Source: Rhynchopus euleeides
Taxonomy: Eukaryota > Euglenozoa > Diplonemea > Diplonemida > Diplonemidae
NCBI GenBank assembly: GCA_963210315.1
Contig: OY723263.1
Coordinates: 1,054,001-1,118,000, forward strand
Length of the DNA: 64,000 bases
Reading direction: 5' to 3'
Below, piece by piece: positions 9,973 to 22,003 of the stretch. A program made the position numbers and the translations under genes. The notes beneath the pieces are model-generated. The model did no database searches and was not told the DNA's origin. It saw nothing but the letters and a program-made list of their open reading frames with translations. Position 1 is the first letter of the stretch. Every line of letters starts with the position of its first letter.

Positions 9973-12839
9973 TGTCTTTGCTTCTTGTGTCGGTCTGTGT
10001 TGTGGGGTAACATGATTTTGCAATATCCCCATCGCGAGCCGGCTGCACACTACACTTCGTTCCTCTCGGCAAGAGCACAGCTGCTTGTGACACCACCACA
10101 AGGGACGAGGCGGGGGCAAGGCGGGGATCTGGCAACCCAGGTGTGCGATTGCTATCGAGCGTCCCTGTGGACTTTTTCCCCTCTGAACGACAAAGACAGG
10201 GTGAATAAGCGCGGGGCAGGGCAAGAAGAACCGTGGCCACAACATGGAAGGAGATGGCGATCCGGACAAGCAAACGCGCTCCTCTTTTTGCAAAGCCATC
10301 TAGATGGCCTTGACTCAGCTGATTCGCGCATGCCATCGCAAGACCCACCAGCACCCCCCCCACCTCACCCATGCCACTCGGGACCTCCATGACCCGCCGA
10401 CGGCACTGTCATCTGCAGATGTCAACACGAAAAAAAAGAACGAGCGCGCTAGTGTGCACAACATATTGCTCGCACATTGCATATTGCTGTAGATCCTGGG
10501 TTGCACTCTGGCGTCCAAAAATGCCCCAACCTCGCATGATTGGTCCGCCCCCTCTGGAGAGAGGACGGCAGGTTCCAAGCGAAGCGGAGGTAGGAGCGAA
10601 TGCACGAGACTGCCAGAGGTTTCCCAGAGATGGATGCAGAGATTGCGACACACGGGATATGTAATCTCAAAGAGGAAAAGAAGGGGGAAATAAAGGCAGA
10701 AAAAAAGGTAGGAAAAAATCGCACACTGTCAACGGAAATCAACGCAGAGAGGAATCAGCAATGCAGCGATATAATGCGTCGGTGGGATGGTATGACTGCG
10801 ATTCTGTACGTAACGCAATCCTTCCGTCCGGGAAGGGGGTTGGCTGGGGGGACGGGATGTGAAAACGGGACAGGAGGGGGGGCTGAATCGCATCAGCAAA
10901 TAACATCAACATCATGAAATGCGACACTGTAAAGTCGGGGGGTTCCCACTATCCCCCCCCCACCACCACCCCCCACCCCGACCCCTTCTCTGTCCCACCA
11001 CCACCCAAGAGCGTGTCAGATGCTGACGTTCGCTCTCTGTCTCAAATAGTATTCTTTTCTCGTCGAGTTCCATCTCGAATAGCGCAAAACACGGAAGGTA
11101 AAATGCACGCTCGGGAAATGGCCGTATGGGGATATTGCCGTGAAGGGAAGGGGAAGGGGAAAAATTCAAATCGTATCCTTAGAAAATTTTGTGGATGAAG
11201 TAAGGCAGAGAGAGCACTCAGCTGGGAAGGGGGGGGGGGGGAGGTGGAGGGGGGGTGTACACTGATGCAAATAAAAAACGAAAAAAAAAGACAAAAACAC
11301 CACACGCGAAAAAAAAGGGAGTCGTTTGAGCATGGCAAGTGCCGACAGGGATGGCCAAAAAGCCCCCCCCTGTTTGTCAACAATAGCCACACCTTCGACA
11401 GTAGAACCTATAAAACACAGTGATGTGGTTCTAACTTCCTGCGTGTTTTTTGATTTGCTTTTTTCACTTGCCTCTTCTCCTTCTCCTCATGACTACCATG
11501 ATACCTTCGTTTTTTTGTCTTATCTACACGTTCCACCGCTTTATCCCTACCGTCTTATTTTAAAACAATTTTTTTGAGTGAGAGACCTCACAATAGGAAA
11601 GGGCTGCTAAAAATGTATTTCGCTCCAACAAAGGAGAGGTCATCGCCTTGGCGCCGAAAACGACTACCAGGCACAACTCCCCCCTTTTCTCCACACACCC
11701 ACGCGCACACACACACCCAAACACCCCCTGCCCTCCCACGCTCTGGCCATACCTCCAAGGCATGCGTCACCCTCCGCTGCAAGCCTGACAGTACAGCATT
11801 CAAGAGAATGGTAGGCGAGGGGGTGAGGATAGGGAGAAGTGTGCTAGGGTGGTTGCACGATTCGTTCGACGCGCGAGAGGGCACATCCCTCCGTTTTAGT
11901 TGTCTCCATTTGTGTTTGTTTTGCCGCAAAAAAATGTTTTGGACCGTCGTTTTTTGGTTCGTTTTTTTTTGTATGCCGAGACGAAGAAGAAGGCGGGAAA
12001 AACAGATCAGATACCTCCACTCCCCAAAATTGGGGAAAAGGAAGTTATGCTGAGTCTTTTTTTTCACACATGTCGCATCTCAGGCAGCGAGGCAAAATGT
12101 ATGAGAAACAAGACAACAGGGGAAGCTGGGGCGTAAGAATAGCAAAACGCCCCGAGCCAGCGCTCGTGATGCAATTTTTCATGTGGCTTCCTGAGAGGAT
12201 TCAGCCGTTGGTGCACGCATGACAGCAGAGGCGAACCACCCTTCAAAGCCACCGACGAAGCTGAGAGATGTCGTCCACCACCGAGAGGCCTGATATGCAA
12301 CAGGCCGCGGAGTGCTCGAAAATCAGCAGAGACGGCAGCAGGAAAAAGGTGGAACTCGCCATAAGCTGCAGCGGCTTCACAATACCCTGTGCTTCTGCCT
12401 GAGTGAGGCCACCACTGGATATCAAACCATAAATGATCCGCTGCAATTCTAAAGCAAGTCCGTGGGAGAGGGGATGGGATGGGGAGGGGGAAGGGAATGA
12501 ACATAACGGGGGCTGTATTTTTTTTGAGGGGCACAACATCATTGGGCCAGAAAAAAAAAAGAACGTAGCCCCCACCTTGCCCCTCCCAGTGAGTGCTTCG
12601 TGGGTATGTTTTTTTTATGTATGTCGGTGTGGGTGTGGGTTCTTTTGAAACCCCTTTCATCGTTTTTTTATCAGATTTTGCCGCAAACCGCAAGCTATCC
12701 TGCTGCAAGGCGCCAGGACACGATTTGGCTTAGTGCTGAGAGTGGACGGGCACATCAAAAGAGGTTCAGTGGAATCAGCGACAGGGGATCCCCTGGTCTA
12801 CCGCTGTGGAGCAGAAAATGGAACAGGGTGAGGGCTGGC
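9973..12839. other. Long intergenic spacer, no gene recognised
   Basis: 2.9 kb between the protease start and the glutamine synthetase stop. AT content rises towards 10.6-12.6 kb, with A/T-runs, a 13-G run near 11230, and C-runs near 10958 and 11367. Open frames on both strands are low complexity and do not resemble known proteins. No tRNA-like fold was obvious by eye. Confidence 0.5.
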
Positions 12840-13931
12840 TCACTGGGGCTTGGCCGCCTCGGCGGCAAGCTCGTCCCACCACGCCTGCTTCTCGAGCAGG
12901 TCGGGGGACGGGCCGTCGTACCCCATGGAGGACGCGTACAGGCGTGCCGTCGCGATGTAGGGGTCGATGTTGGAGGCGGGGCGACGGTCCTCGAAGTAGC
13001 CCTTGCCGTCACGCGCCACGTCGTTGCCGATGCGGCACGACGTGTGACGCGTGCCGATGCCGTAGGTGAACTCGCTCAGCTTGGAGGTCTCGTGTGCCCC
13101 AGTCATGCGCTGGTTGTTGTCACCACCGTAGAACTTCACGTCGTCGAGGAAGGTCTTCTTCAGGTTCTCGCATGCCTGCTTGATGGCGGCCAGCCCGCCC
13201 TCCGCGCGCATGGCCTTGGTGGAGAAGTTCATGTGGCAGCCCGACCCGTTCCAGTCGCCCTTGATGGGCTTGGGGTCGTAGTTGATCTCCAGCCCGTACT
13301 TCTCAGCGATCTTCTGGTAGATCCAACGCGCCATCACCATGTGGTCGCCCTGCTCGATGCCGATGCACGGCCCGATCTGGAACTCCCACTGGCTGGGCGC
13401 CACCTCGGCGTTCACACCAGAGATCTTCAGGCCGCAGCGCAGGCACGCCAGGTAGTGCTCCAGGGCCAGCTCGCGACCGCACACCTGCGCACCGTTGGCG
13501 CAGTAGTAGTCGCCCTGGGGGGCGGGGAAGCCGTTCTCGGGCCACATGTAGGGCTTGCCGTTCTTGTAGATGAAGTACTCCTGCTCCAGCCCAAACATGG
13601 CCTCGTCCTCAGAGTGCGCGTCGAAGACCTTCTTGGCGATGTTACGCGTGTTGGCCTTCTCGGGGGTGTCGTCGGGGTAGTAGCACTCGCACAGCACCGC
13701 CTTGGCGTTGTCCAGGGTGGGGTGGGGGAACATCGCGGCAGGCTTGATGATGATCTCCGTGTTGTCGCCACGGTGCTGGTTCGTCGACGACCCGTCGAAG
13801 TTCCACACCGGCATGTCCGCCACCGTCGCCTTGTCGAACGCAATGTTCGTCACGGTCTTGTACTTGGAACGCAGGTCCGTGTAGGTGTTCTGCCCGCTCA
13901 CCCACAGGTACTCAGCAATCCACGGCGTCAT
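12840..13931 (-). CDS. Glutamine synthetase, eukaryotic type II (GSII)
   Basis: Condenses ammonia and glutamate to glutamine using ATP; the central step of ammonia assimilation. Single exon of 363 residues, normal for GSII (about 350-370). Visible marks: VWNFDGSSTNQ in the N-terminal beta-grasp domain (about 42-52), FGLEQEYF with metal-binding Glu, NAEVAPSQWEFQIGP, the ATP/glutamate-binding KGDWNGSGCHMNFST, and YFEDRRPASNIDPY near the C-terminus. Met at 13931 starts MTPWIAEYLWVSG, close to where family similarity begins, and no upstream frame competes. It lacks an obvious organelle-targeting extension, so a cytosolic enzyme is the simplest reading. Stop TGA. Confidence 0.98.
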   Translation of the reverse strand: MTPWIAEYLWVSGQNTYTDLRSKYKTVTNIAFDKATVADMPVWNFDGSSTNQHRGDNTEIIIKPAAMFPHPTLDNAKAVLCECYYPDDTPEKANTRNIAKKVFDAHSEDEAMFGLEQEYFIYKNGKPYMWPENGFPAPQGDYYCANGAQVCGRELALEHYLACLRCGLKISGVNAEVAPSQWEFQIGPCIGIEQGDHMVMARWIYQKIAEKYGLEINYDPKPIKGDWNGSGCHMNFSTKAMRAEGGLAAIKQACENLKKTFLDDVKFYGGDNNQRMTGAHETSKLSEFTYGIGTRHTSCRIGNDVARDGKGYFEDRRPASNIDPYIATARLYASSMGYDGPSPDLLEKQAWWDELAAEAAKPQ

Positions 13932-16101
13932 TTTGATAAAAGTGTTAGAGAACTAGTGACCTGCAGATGTGACAGATGAGGTGATGAGTCGACGTGGCAT
14001 CAACGTGGCAATTGGCATGTGAAGGGCAACATCACACAGGAATCACTATCGTGTGTCGCCGCGGGTGGGGGTGGTGAGCTGACATCTCAGGCCACTACAC
14101 GGCTCGATACTTCGGTGTTGTACATAACGGTGTTCCGAATCTCATTGGAGAACCCCAACCCACCAACCCACCCTACCAAATATTCACCTCTTTCCAACGG
14201 TGAAATATTCTTTCCGTATGTCTGGCCCGGTCACCTCATTTGGGTTGACTTGATGGCTTGGTTTCTTCTCATTCGATTGCCACCGGTTCACAAACTCACC
14301 TGCATCACTCATTCAATTGTACACACCCGCACATGCGCACAGGCCTCCACTGGCAAACCGCATTGTCATTCTGATCTGAGACGGGCCTTATATAAAACAC
14401 ATCTGGAGGCCAGCTTATTCCCACACGTGCTCTCATTATCAACAACCTGCACATCGCCCCGACCTCACGGGATAACAATTGCACATGGATTGGGACACTT
14501 GGTCACAGGGCGTTGCCCTGGACAATCAGTGCAGGACAAGTATCGCCTGAGCAACTGTCCTGTGGGTTGGGTATCCAACAGACCCTGAGGGAGCTAGTCT
14601 CAGAGCCAACGGCATTCTGTTGAGAAAAATGGGGCAGGGGTGGGCAGTTCCCTGTCATGTCGAACTGATTTCCAGAGAAGTCCAGCAATCAAATTGGGCA
14701 AATCAGTGCAGTTCGCCGCACCGCCTTGGAAGTTAAGACCACCACACACGTGAGTCTTTTTGCAGTGATGCAGAACGCAGCGAGCACTGGCGGCTCCTGA
14801 TGCGATGTCTATTGCGCACACCCAGGTGAATCTTGGATAATTTGAGCGATTTCTCTCTTTTCGTGTAGAACGGCACCGAGCACATCCTGCTCTTGATGCG
14901 GTCTCGACTGCAACGCACACACAACATAGACAGAAACATAATGGGATGATGCAGAACAACCAGTGTCGACTATTCATGCTGGAACAGTGAAAGCAGATAG
15001 AACTCAGCCCTTGCACACGCTGACACACAAGGACTGCAAGGTTTGCATCTGCCAAAACACAAAAACATTGGCGGCGCCATCAACCAGTCCTCCCCCGCAG
15101 TGTTGCCAGATCAGGTTTCAACCCATGGTTGTCAGCGGTGCGAGGGGACGGCCGGTTGGCTGAATGGGGGTCCGGAGAAACTCCGAGGGGCTTACAAAAG
15201 GAATAATCTCATGGGAAGGGGGCGGGGGGGATTGGAATTCGAAACATCATGTAAGAAGAAACACTGGGGTGATTTGCGAAGACCCCATACATCGTCTGGT
15301 CATGCGGGCAACACAAAGACAATGGCTTGCCAACGGCATCAGCTCAACAGTTATGTCTGCTCCATCGTACCCCGGGAAGGAGGGGATATTCGGGGCCAGA
15401 GCAGTGCCATATCAATGCGGAGGCCAGTGTGGTCAGCGAGGTTTTGTGGCCGGCAGATGCCTGGCACTTCTTCGCAGCCCTGACAGCACAAATAATAGGG
15501 GAGGATGCCTGCTTTGGGTGGTCTGCACCGTCTGAGAGTTCTTCCTTCCTCTGAACGCTCTCGGGCAATGCCGCCACCTCAGTGGCTTTCATGTTCTGTC
15601 TTTTGCACCAAAAATTTCCTCCCGAACATCAAGTAGACTGTGCGTCGAGAGAACCAGGTGAAAGAGGGGAAGCCGGCCTTGATACGGCTTTGGTCAGGAT
15701 TTGTTTGTCAGTCGACGATGCTGGCACGGGCTTTGCTGGCCCGTCAACCAGCCGGAAATGCGCTCTATGATCTGTGGGTTGGCCAGGCCAAATGAAAGTG
15801 AGAAGTTAGCTAGGGAAGGAATATCAGAACGTATCCAGCCTTCTGTTTTAACTCATAGGATAGTCGGGGTGCTGTCATTTGATCCGCCGTCCTGCTGGCA
15901 CTGCAGCCCAAACCCGCACGGCCCTTTCAAACCTGTGGGATGCACACCAACAGAATTAAGAAGGACGTGCAGCAGCTGGCAAACACCAGGCAGGGCAACC
16001 TCAAGACAACCCATAGAGCATTGCGTGTGGCAACACACAAGCTGGGCCATCATTGGTCACGGTCTCGGCAGCAAGCGGGTCTCCAATGTGTTGGCACAGG
16101 C
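13932..16101. other. Intergenic spacer, no gene recognised
   Basis: 2.2 kb between the glutamine synthetase start and the last CLC exon. Mixed composition without long homopolymers. Short open frames on both strands show no recognisable domains, and I see no repeats or RNA genes. Confidence 0.5.
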
Positions 16102-18759
16102 CTACGGAGGCGTCATAGAGGATCCGGCAGCGTCAGACTCAGCGGCTTCCTGAACGTCCTCAGCATCCGCCAGGAATTGGTCCTGCGCAGTCCTGTGCGC
16201 AAGGAGACAGAGGATGAAGGTGGAACACAGGCAACAGAGCGGCTAATCCTCACACAGGGTGCGCTGCACACAACAGGAGGGAAAACGTGCTGGCAACAAC
16301 GCTCAAAAGGCATACCATTCGGGTCTGTTCGATGCATGGTAGTTGCTGAGTGCCCCGGTTCCCAGCCGCTCTGTCAAGACCGATTCGAGCAAGTCCTTGC
16401 GTGTGATGATGCCCATGCATTTATCACGCTTGACAACAACCAGATGGCGCAGGCCCAGCGTTGTGAACAGGTCGTACGTCAGGTCGAGCGAGAAGTCCGA
16501 CTGCACAGTGAAAGGGCTGCGGTTGACATAGGGCAACATGTCGACGGTGCACTGCAGGTTTGTGTCGGACAGCCTCTGCAGCCAGTTGATCTGCATCTTC
16601 TTCTCAAAGAACGCCTCCTCCGCCTTATTCTGCAGCTGCAGGTGCGACAGCTTGACTGGGCTCTCACCGGGCTTTGGGTCTTCCCCGCCAGGCTTTCTGA
16701 AGATCTCTGGGGACCGCAGCAGGAGCTCGAGCTCGCTTCTCAGAATCGTCCCCTCAAACGTGCCACGCTGTGACAGAACGGGGAAGCAGTTGTGCGACAC
16801 GAGCTTCAGCGTCTCGCATATTTTCAAGATTTGCTCCGTCGACTTGAATACGATGGGCTCTCCAGGAACAGCGTCGAGAGCTGTGTGCTGCGCCATGTCG
16901 ATGCGGTGGTTCTCAATCTGGAGTGGCATGATGGGCACATTCTTCATCGAGAGGTAGCAGTGGTACAGAGAAGGCGTCACGAAGTTCGCAACCCACCCCG
17001 CCGTGATGACGGCAAGCATGATCGGCAGGAGGAAGTGCAGCTCTGCCGATATCTCCAGCATGATCACCACCAGCGACACAGTCAGACGCGTCACACCCCC
17101 TACAAACGCACCGGACCCAATCAAGGCGAAGACCCCCGGGTCAATCCACTGGTTGGAAGCAACATATGATTCCTTCACCAGGGTGACGACGAGAAGGTGG
17201 CCGACCAGCCGCCCCATTGTGGCCCCCATCAGAATCATCGGGATCAGGATGCCACTGCTCAGCGACATGCCTGCTGTGTAGCAGGACCCGACGAAGTAGA
17301 GGACGAAGTACACAAACAGGGGCCCTGTTCCGAACTGCCCATCGGTGCCGCGTGAGAAGAGGCGGCGAACCGTCCCCTCGTTGCCGTTCACCGTGAGTGT
17401 TCCCAAAGGGTTGTATTGGTTAGGGTCGTCGCAGAGGAATGTGGCAAGGAGGGAACGGTCCTCTGTCACCCCGCGTGTCGTCCCAACCCCGTCGGAGCTG
17501 TCGCCCGCGGCGACGAGGTTCTGGCAGTCGAAAGCCAGGGGGAGGAGGAGGGACACGGTGCTGTAGATCACAATCACGACGACAGGCTCGAGGACCCTCT
17601 TCCAAGGCTTGTCGAAGACGTATTTCCTGCGCCACAAATTCGCCTTGACGTTGAGCGTGGTGAACAGCGCGCCCAGCAGCCCCCCGAGGGTCCCGATGAG
17701 AAAGGCGGGGAATATCGCCAGGATGTTGAGCTGGATGATGGTCGTCACCTCAAACAGCACGGCTGCCCGGTTGAGGAAGGACCCAAATGTCCCGGTTGGC
17801 TCCCATGCCTCGAATGCGGAGTTGAACAGCGACACGATGGAGAAGGCTGCGAGGGATGTGAAGAAGATCATGAGGGTCAGCGAGGGCTTCCAATGCGTGC
17901 TCATCTCTTCCATCACAAACAGGAGCCCCCCGATGGGCGCACCGAACGCAGCGCTGATCCCTGCCGCAGCGCCTGCTGTGATGAAGTCCCTGTGATCACT
18001 GGCATTGCGGAACTTCCGGAAGAGATTTGTGTTGCACCCGAATGTTGTCGACCTGCCCTGTGTCAGGCCTGCACCACATATCGCGCCCAGGTGGATCAAG
18101 GGGCCTTCAGGGCCGCAGGGCAACCCGCTGGAGACGGATCCGATGCACGACAGGATCTTCACCACCATGGTGCGCACGTTGAACACGCGTGGCATGTCCA
18201 CGCCGTTGAGATAGGCAATAACCTCTTCGATCCCAGAGCCTGCGCCGAAGGGCCACAGGAAGACCACGATGCAGGAGGCGAACAGCACGAGCCCGATGCC
18301 TGTCCCGACAAGGAACATCCAAGCAAGGCCAAAGTGCTTTGCGCTCCCCCCCAGCAGGGCGGCCACGTATTCCAGACGCCTGCTGGTGATGAGATCAATA
18401 GTCTGCCGCATGATAAACGCAAGAAACCCCACAGATGACCCCACGATGAAGAAGAGAACCCATTTCATGATGCCGGCGCGGAACCTCATGGAGGGCTGTG
18501 CGAGGTGCTTCTTGTGGACTTCGGAGTAGCGTGTGATGTAGTCCAGCGACTGGTACTGCTGCATCTTCTGGCGCTGCTCAACCGAGAGGGGGACCGCCGT
18601 GTCGAATGACGAGAATGAATGCATGCAGCTTAAGAGGAAGTCCTCAAACTTCCCGAGCATGCTGCTCGGTGCTGGCGGCGGTGCCCCTGCTGGCCTGGTC
18701 GGGGAGAAGTGCGCCTCCTCGTCATCCTCTGAGAACAGCTCCTCGTCTCCGCGGGGCAT
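16102..18759 (-). CDS. CLC-family chloride/proton transporter with CBS domains, two exons inferred
   Basis: Membrane anion transporter, likely of an internal compartment. The main exon 16316-18759 gives residues 1-814. I infer a 3' exon at 16102-16192 across intron 16193-16315 (GTATGC...ACAG), adding 29 acidic residues and a TAG stop, for 844 in all; if unspliced, the protein ends four codons after the junction. CLC marks: QSLDYITRYSE like the plant and CLC-6/7 N-terminus, GSGIEE (174-179), GPEGP with gating Glu218, EEMSTHW with proton Glu285, and SSGILIP. The presence of both glutamates points to an exchanger rather than a channel. Two CBS domains follow at about 690-740 and 770-815. The acidic N-terminus (MPRGDEELFSEDDEE) is disordered-looking. 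Start at ATG 18759; the frame is open upstream but has no ATG. Confidence 0.95.
16193..16315 (-). other. Inferred last intron of the CLC gene
   Basis: The minus strand reads GAATG|GTATGCC at 16316/16315 and GCGCACAG|GACTGC at 16193/16192. Joining keeps the Trp codon and gives an acidic tail beginning TAQDQFLADAEDVQEAAESD. The donor matches the GTATG rule of the other introns in this window. Confidence 0.65.
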
Positions 18760-19105
18760 CGTCCCCCAGAAGCACGAGCAGTGCTCGGGGCGTTGGCGGA
18801 AGAGATACCGCTTCTGCAGTGTACAGCCCCTGTCAGTGTGGCATGGGTGGGGTGGAATGTGAAACGAAGATGCGTGAAGGGGTTCAAAAAACCTGGCCAG
18901 CCATTCTGAAGCCAGAAGGATGTGAGCCTCAAAGTGGCGGATGTGGTGCTGTGGCAGTGATTTGCAGCACCACTGCAAAGGGGAATGCAGACGATCAACT
19001 TCAATCGGGGGCGGTGAGCGGGGGTCACTGCCAGCAAAGTTATCTGCCTCTATCTGATGGCGGCAATAGACTCTAACGTAAGGTGATGCGATGTGGGCTA
19101 GCAGG
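18760..19105. other. Short intergenic spacer
   Basis: Spacer between the CLC start and the helicase stop. Nothing recognised apart from the open, ATG-less upstream extension of the CLC frame. Confidence 0.5.
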
Positions 19106-22003
19106 TTAAGACCGCGGGCGCTTCACCGCACGCTGCCGCAGATGCTGCCGGAGAAGCGTGAGATACTCGGCACGCAGAGACTCTGGGAGGGTGCAGGCAT
19201 GCGCACGCAGGAGCAGGTGGTGTTTCTCGGTGAAGGCACCCACCAGCCACGGGACAAACCGCGTATCCATAAACACCGTTGCGTTGTCAAGCGAGGCTGC
19301 GAATTCGTGCAGCAGTGCCTTCCAGACGCTGTACTGCTCACTCGTGAGCACTTTCCTGACCTCGAGGCGGAACTCCTGCGGGGTGTACTGCTTGACAGGC
19401 ACAGCCCCCACCCTCCGCGTCGGCTGGGCAGCGCTTGCGCTGGCGGAGGAGAAGAGGGAGGCGTTGATGGTCCCGAGGGTCGGGGCCTGGCGCTGCGCAG
19501 CACCCTCTGCCTGGTGCATCTCAGAGTAGATGCGTGCGCTGCGGATGGCGCGCTCAGCGGCATCGCGTTCCTGCTGCAGCTGCTCGGCACTTTTAGCAAT
19601 GCGCTGCCGTTTGGGGGCGTTGCCATCTGAGCCCTCCACACACGGCACCTCTGGGGGCGGGATGTGCCTGGCATTCTCGCCTCTGTTCATGTCGTAGAAC
19701 CGCGATATGGTGTCCTGCACACTCATCTCCGACAGCGACCCGACGATGCGCGAGGTCTGCAACACCCATTGTGGCAGCTGTGAATTGAACATCTTATCCG
19801 TCGCATAGCGATCATCCAGCAGGTACACGCATCCGTGGTCACGTGAGTGTCGAATGACACGCCCGATCGCCTGGTTGACGGAGCGCAACGCGTCTGTCAT
19901 GTACCATTTGCTGTCCACTTCCATCTTGAGCTTCACCCGCAGGTCTGACCTGCTTGCATAGGGGATGCCCACAATTGCTACGCCTCGGCAGTGTTTGTCG
20001 GGGAAGTCCATGCCTTCGCTCATCTTCCCTCGGAACACGGCAAATAGAACGGCGCCACTCACGCCGTCTGAACCCGGGTAATCAACAGCCCGCCTGAACT
20101 CCTCGACACGTATTGCGTTGTGCTGCGCAGTCTGTGCCTCCTCGATGACAAGCTTGCGCCTGTTGATCACATCGTACAGAGAACGGGGGGATCCGGAGGC
20201 GTAGGTGCCGGGCTGCTTCCAGGCCTGGATCATCTCCCGCATGAAGGAGAAGCTCTGGAAGAACACGAGAAGTCCATCGGGCACAAGGGAGCAAAGCTTC
20301 GCTATGCTCTGCCCCAGCCCCTGCACGTACCGCGCGTTTTTCCTGTTGGCAAAGCGCGACGACAGCATCTCCTCATTCATGCCGCGTCGAACTGCAAGGG
20401 CCATGATCTGCGTGCTCTGGATCACGTGGGGGTTGCTGAGGCGCACGGGGAATGGGATGCCCATCTCCTGCGCAAAGTAGTCCAGCGGGCTCAGGGTCCC
20501 TGACGTCACAAGAATGCTGCGCGGCGGACTCTCGGCAGATGTTGCCGGTGTGATCATCTGCCGCATCGCCACCCCTGCATCCACACACCACAGCCCGAGC
20601 TCGATGGGGTTCTGCAAACCATGCTTCTGATACTTCTTGTCGGCGCTGGTGTCGCGGAAGCACACTGTGCGGAACGACTGCAGCAACCCGCCACGCTGGT
20701 TCTCTGCGGTGGCGTAGGTCTGGATGCCGGAGAGGAACTTCTTCAGCCTGTCAAGGCCGGGGGTGTCGCTGCCCATCCCATTCGACGTCTCCGCTGCAAC
20801 AGCAACTGCATCGTCGAGCGTCTTCAGCAGGTTGGGAATCAGGCTCTTCTCAGCCTTCACTGTCGCACGGCGAAGGATGCCCAGCACAGCCTCGCCGCTC
20901 TGCGTCACCGCCTCATCCGAATCGCCACGTGTAGGCACGGGCGCATCCCCCTGCTGTGGCGGGGCTGACGCCTTCATGATCTCCCCAAGCACCAGCACCA
21001 GGCGTGTCGCAAACTCCGCTGCGTCTTGGAAGCGCTTCGCCCGCGCCTCCGCCTCCCCCTTGGTAACCTCTGCGAGGGTATGCACGCCTGCTGCAGCCTT
21101 GTTCAGGTCGGCGACAGCCTCGCCGAGCGACACATCTGTGACAGACACAGAGCATGCCTGCGTTGTCTGCGAGGCAAGGTTGTGCGCCTCATCGATAATA
21201 ATGATGGAGTTCTGCAGGTCCACCCCGATCTGCGTGCGCAACGCCTTGTCAACCAGGTAGTTATACGGCGCAAACACAATGTCCACCTCCGACGACAACC
21301 TCCGCGCCAGGTAGAAGGGGCAGAACTCATGCGTGCGCCCCATCTCCGCAAGGTCTTCAATGTCCCCCACGGCATGCTTTGCGAGGTGTGCCTTGCTGCG
21401 CTGCGCGGTGAGGATGCCTCTCGCCCCTCCAGTCCCCTCCTTGTACCTGTTGAGGGCGAGGAAGAAGCGGCATTTGTTCCCCGACCTCATTGCGTTGCAC
21501 ATCGCTGTCCGCGCGGAGGAGGATGACACGCGCTCCGCGCGGGGGTGCACGCAGAGCTGGTCGCGCGAACCCAGGACAGTCATGGAGACCGACTCGTCCT
21601 CATTCTGGATGTCAGTCAGGATGTTGGAGGTCAGGCCACTCCCATCGATCTTACCACTGCGCTTTGTGTCAGCAGGCTTCTCCTCAGCAACAGCATGTGG
21701 AAGCGACCCGTAGGACGTGCGGCGGAACTCCTTGACAACCTGCTTGAGCTGCGAGTGAGTGCGTGACGTGTAGTAGATCCGAACGGCCTCACCCTGTGAA
21801 GCAAGCTGCTTCTGGTTGTGCTTCAACCAGGCGAGGACACTGCAGAGAAGGCTCAACGTCTTACCCGTTCCCGTCGGGCTTTCAAGGAGGCCATTCTGCC
21901 TGCTGTTCAGCGCCTCCATCACACTCGACATATAGTCGATCTGGCATGTGTAGGCAGGGTGCGGGAAGTCGACGGGGATCCCGTTCACGACATACGTCGG
22001 CAT
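19106..22003 (-). CDS. RTEL1-like iron-sulfur DNA helicase
   Basis: XPD-type 5'-3' DNA helicase of the RTEL1 branch, which dismantles D-loops, telomeric T-loops and G-quadruplexes in animals. Single exon, 965 residues from MPTYVVNGIPVDFPHPAYTC, matching the RTEL1 N-terminus. Walker A SPTGTGKT (42-49), motif Ia YYTSRTHSQ (78-85), four likely Fe-S cysteines C151, C169, C178 and C228, DEAH at 271-274, and motif VI QAIGRVIRH at 711-719. The C-terminal part, about 870-955 (LEVRKVLTSEQYSVW...), looks like the harmonin-N-like domain of RTEL1, which separates it from FANCJ and DDX11. It is shorter than vertebrate RTEL1, with no PIP box or RING seen. An in-frame ATG at 22090 would add 29 unconserved residues. 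Stop TAA. Confidence 0.93.
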   Translation of the reverse strand: MPTYVVNGIPVDFPHPAYTCQIDYMSSVMEALNSRQNGLLESPTGTGKTLSLLCSVLAWLKHNQKQLASQGEAVRIYYTSRTHSQLKQVVKEFRRTSYGSLPHAVAEEKPADTKRSGKIDGSGLTSNILTDIQNEDESVSMTVLGSRDQLCVHPRAERVSSSSARTAMCNAMRSGNKCRFFLALNRYKEGTGGARGILTAQRSKAHLAKHAVGDIEDLAEMGRTHEFCPFYLARRLSSEVDIVFAPYNYLVDKALRTQIGVDLQNSIIIIDEAHNLASQTTQACSVSVTDVSLGEAVADLNKAAAGVHTLAEVTKGEAEARAKRFQDAAEFATRLVLVLGEIMKASAPPQQGDAPVPTRGDSDEAVTQSGEAVLGILRRATVKAEKSLIPNLLKTLDDAVAVAAETSNGMGSDTPGLDRLKKFLSGIQTYATAENQRGGLLQSFRTVCFRDTSADKKYQKHGLQNPIELGLWCVDAGVAMRQMITPATSAESPPRSILVTSGTLSPLDYFAQEMGIPFPVRLSNPHVIQSTQIMALAVRRGMNEEMLSSRFANRKNARYVQGLGQSIAKLCSLVPDGLLVFFQSFSFMREMIQAWKQPGTYASGSPRSLYDVINRRKLVIEEAQTAQHNAIRVEEFRRAVDYPGSDGVSGAVLFAVFRGKMSEGMDFPDKHCRGVAIVGIPYASRSDLRVKLKMEVDSKWYMTDALRSVNQAIGRVIRHSRDHGCVYLLDDRYATDKMFNSQLPQWVLQTSRIVGSLSEMSVQDTISRFYDMNRGENARHIPPPEVPCVEGSDGNAPKRQRIAKSAEQLQQERDAAERAIRSARIYSEMHQAEGAAQRQAPTLGTINASLFSSASASAAQPTRRVGAVPVKQYTPQEFRLEVRKVLTSEQYSVWKALLHEFAASLDNATVFMDTRFVPWLVGAFTEKHHLLLRAHACTLPESLRAEYLTLLRQHLRQRAVKRPRS

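Noticed and set aside
12064..12708. 214-codon minus-strand frame downstream of glutamine synthetase
   Set aside because: No similarity to any known family and low-complexity segments; not supported as a gene.
12600..13979. 459-codon plus-strand frame opposite glutamine synthetase
   Set aside because: Antisense shadow; no domain recognisable.
16303..16315. CLC protein ending in YAF at 16303 (unspliced)
   Set aside because: Possible, but the site is a perfect GTATGC donor and splicing gives a coherent tail, so the spliced form is preferred.
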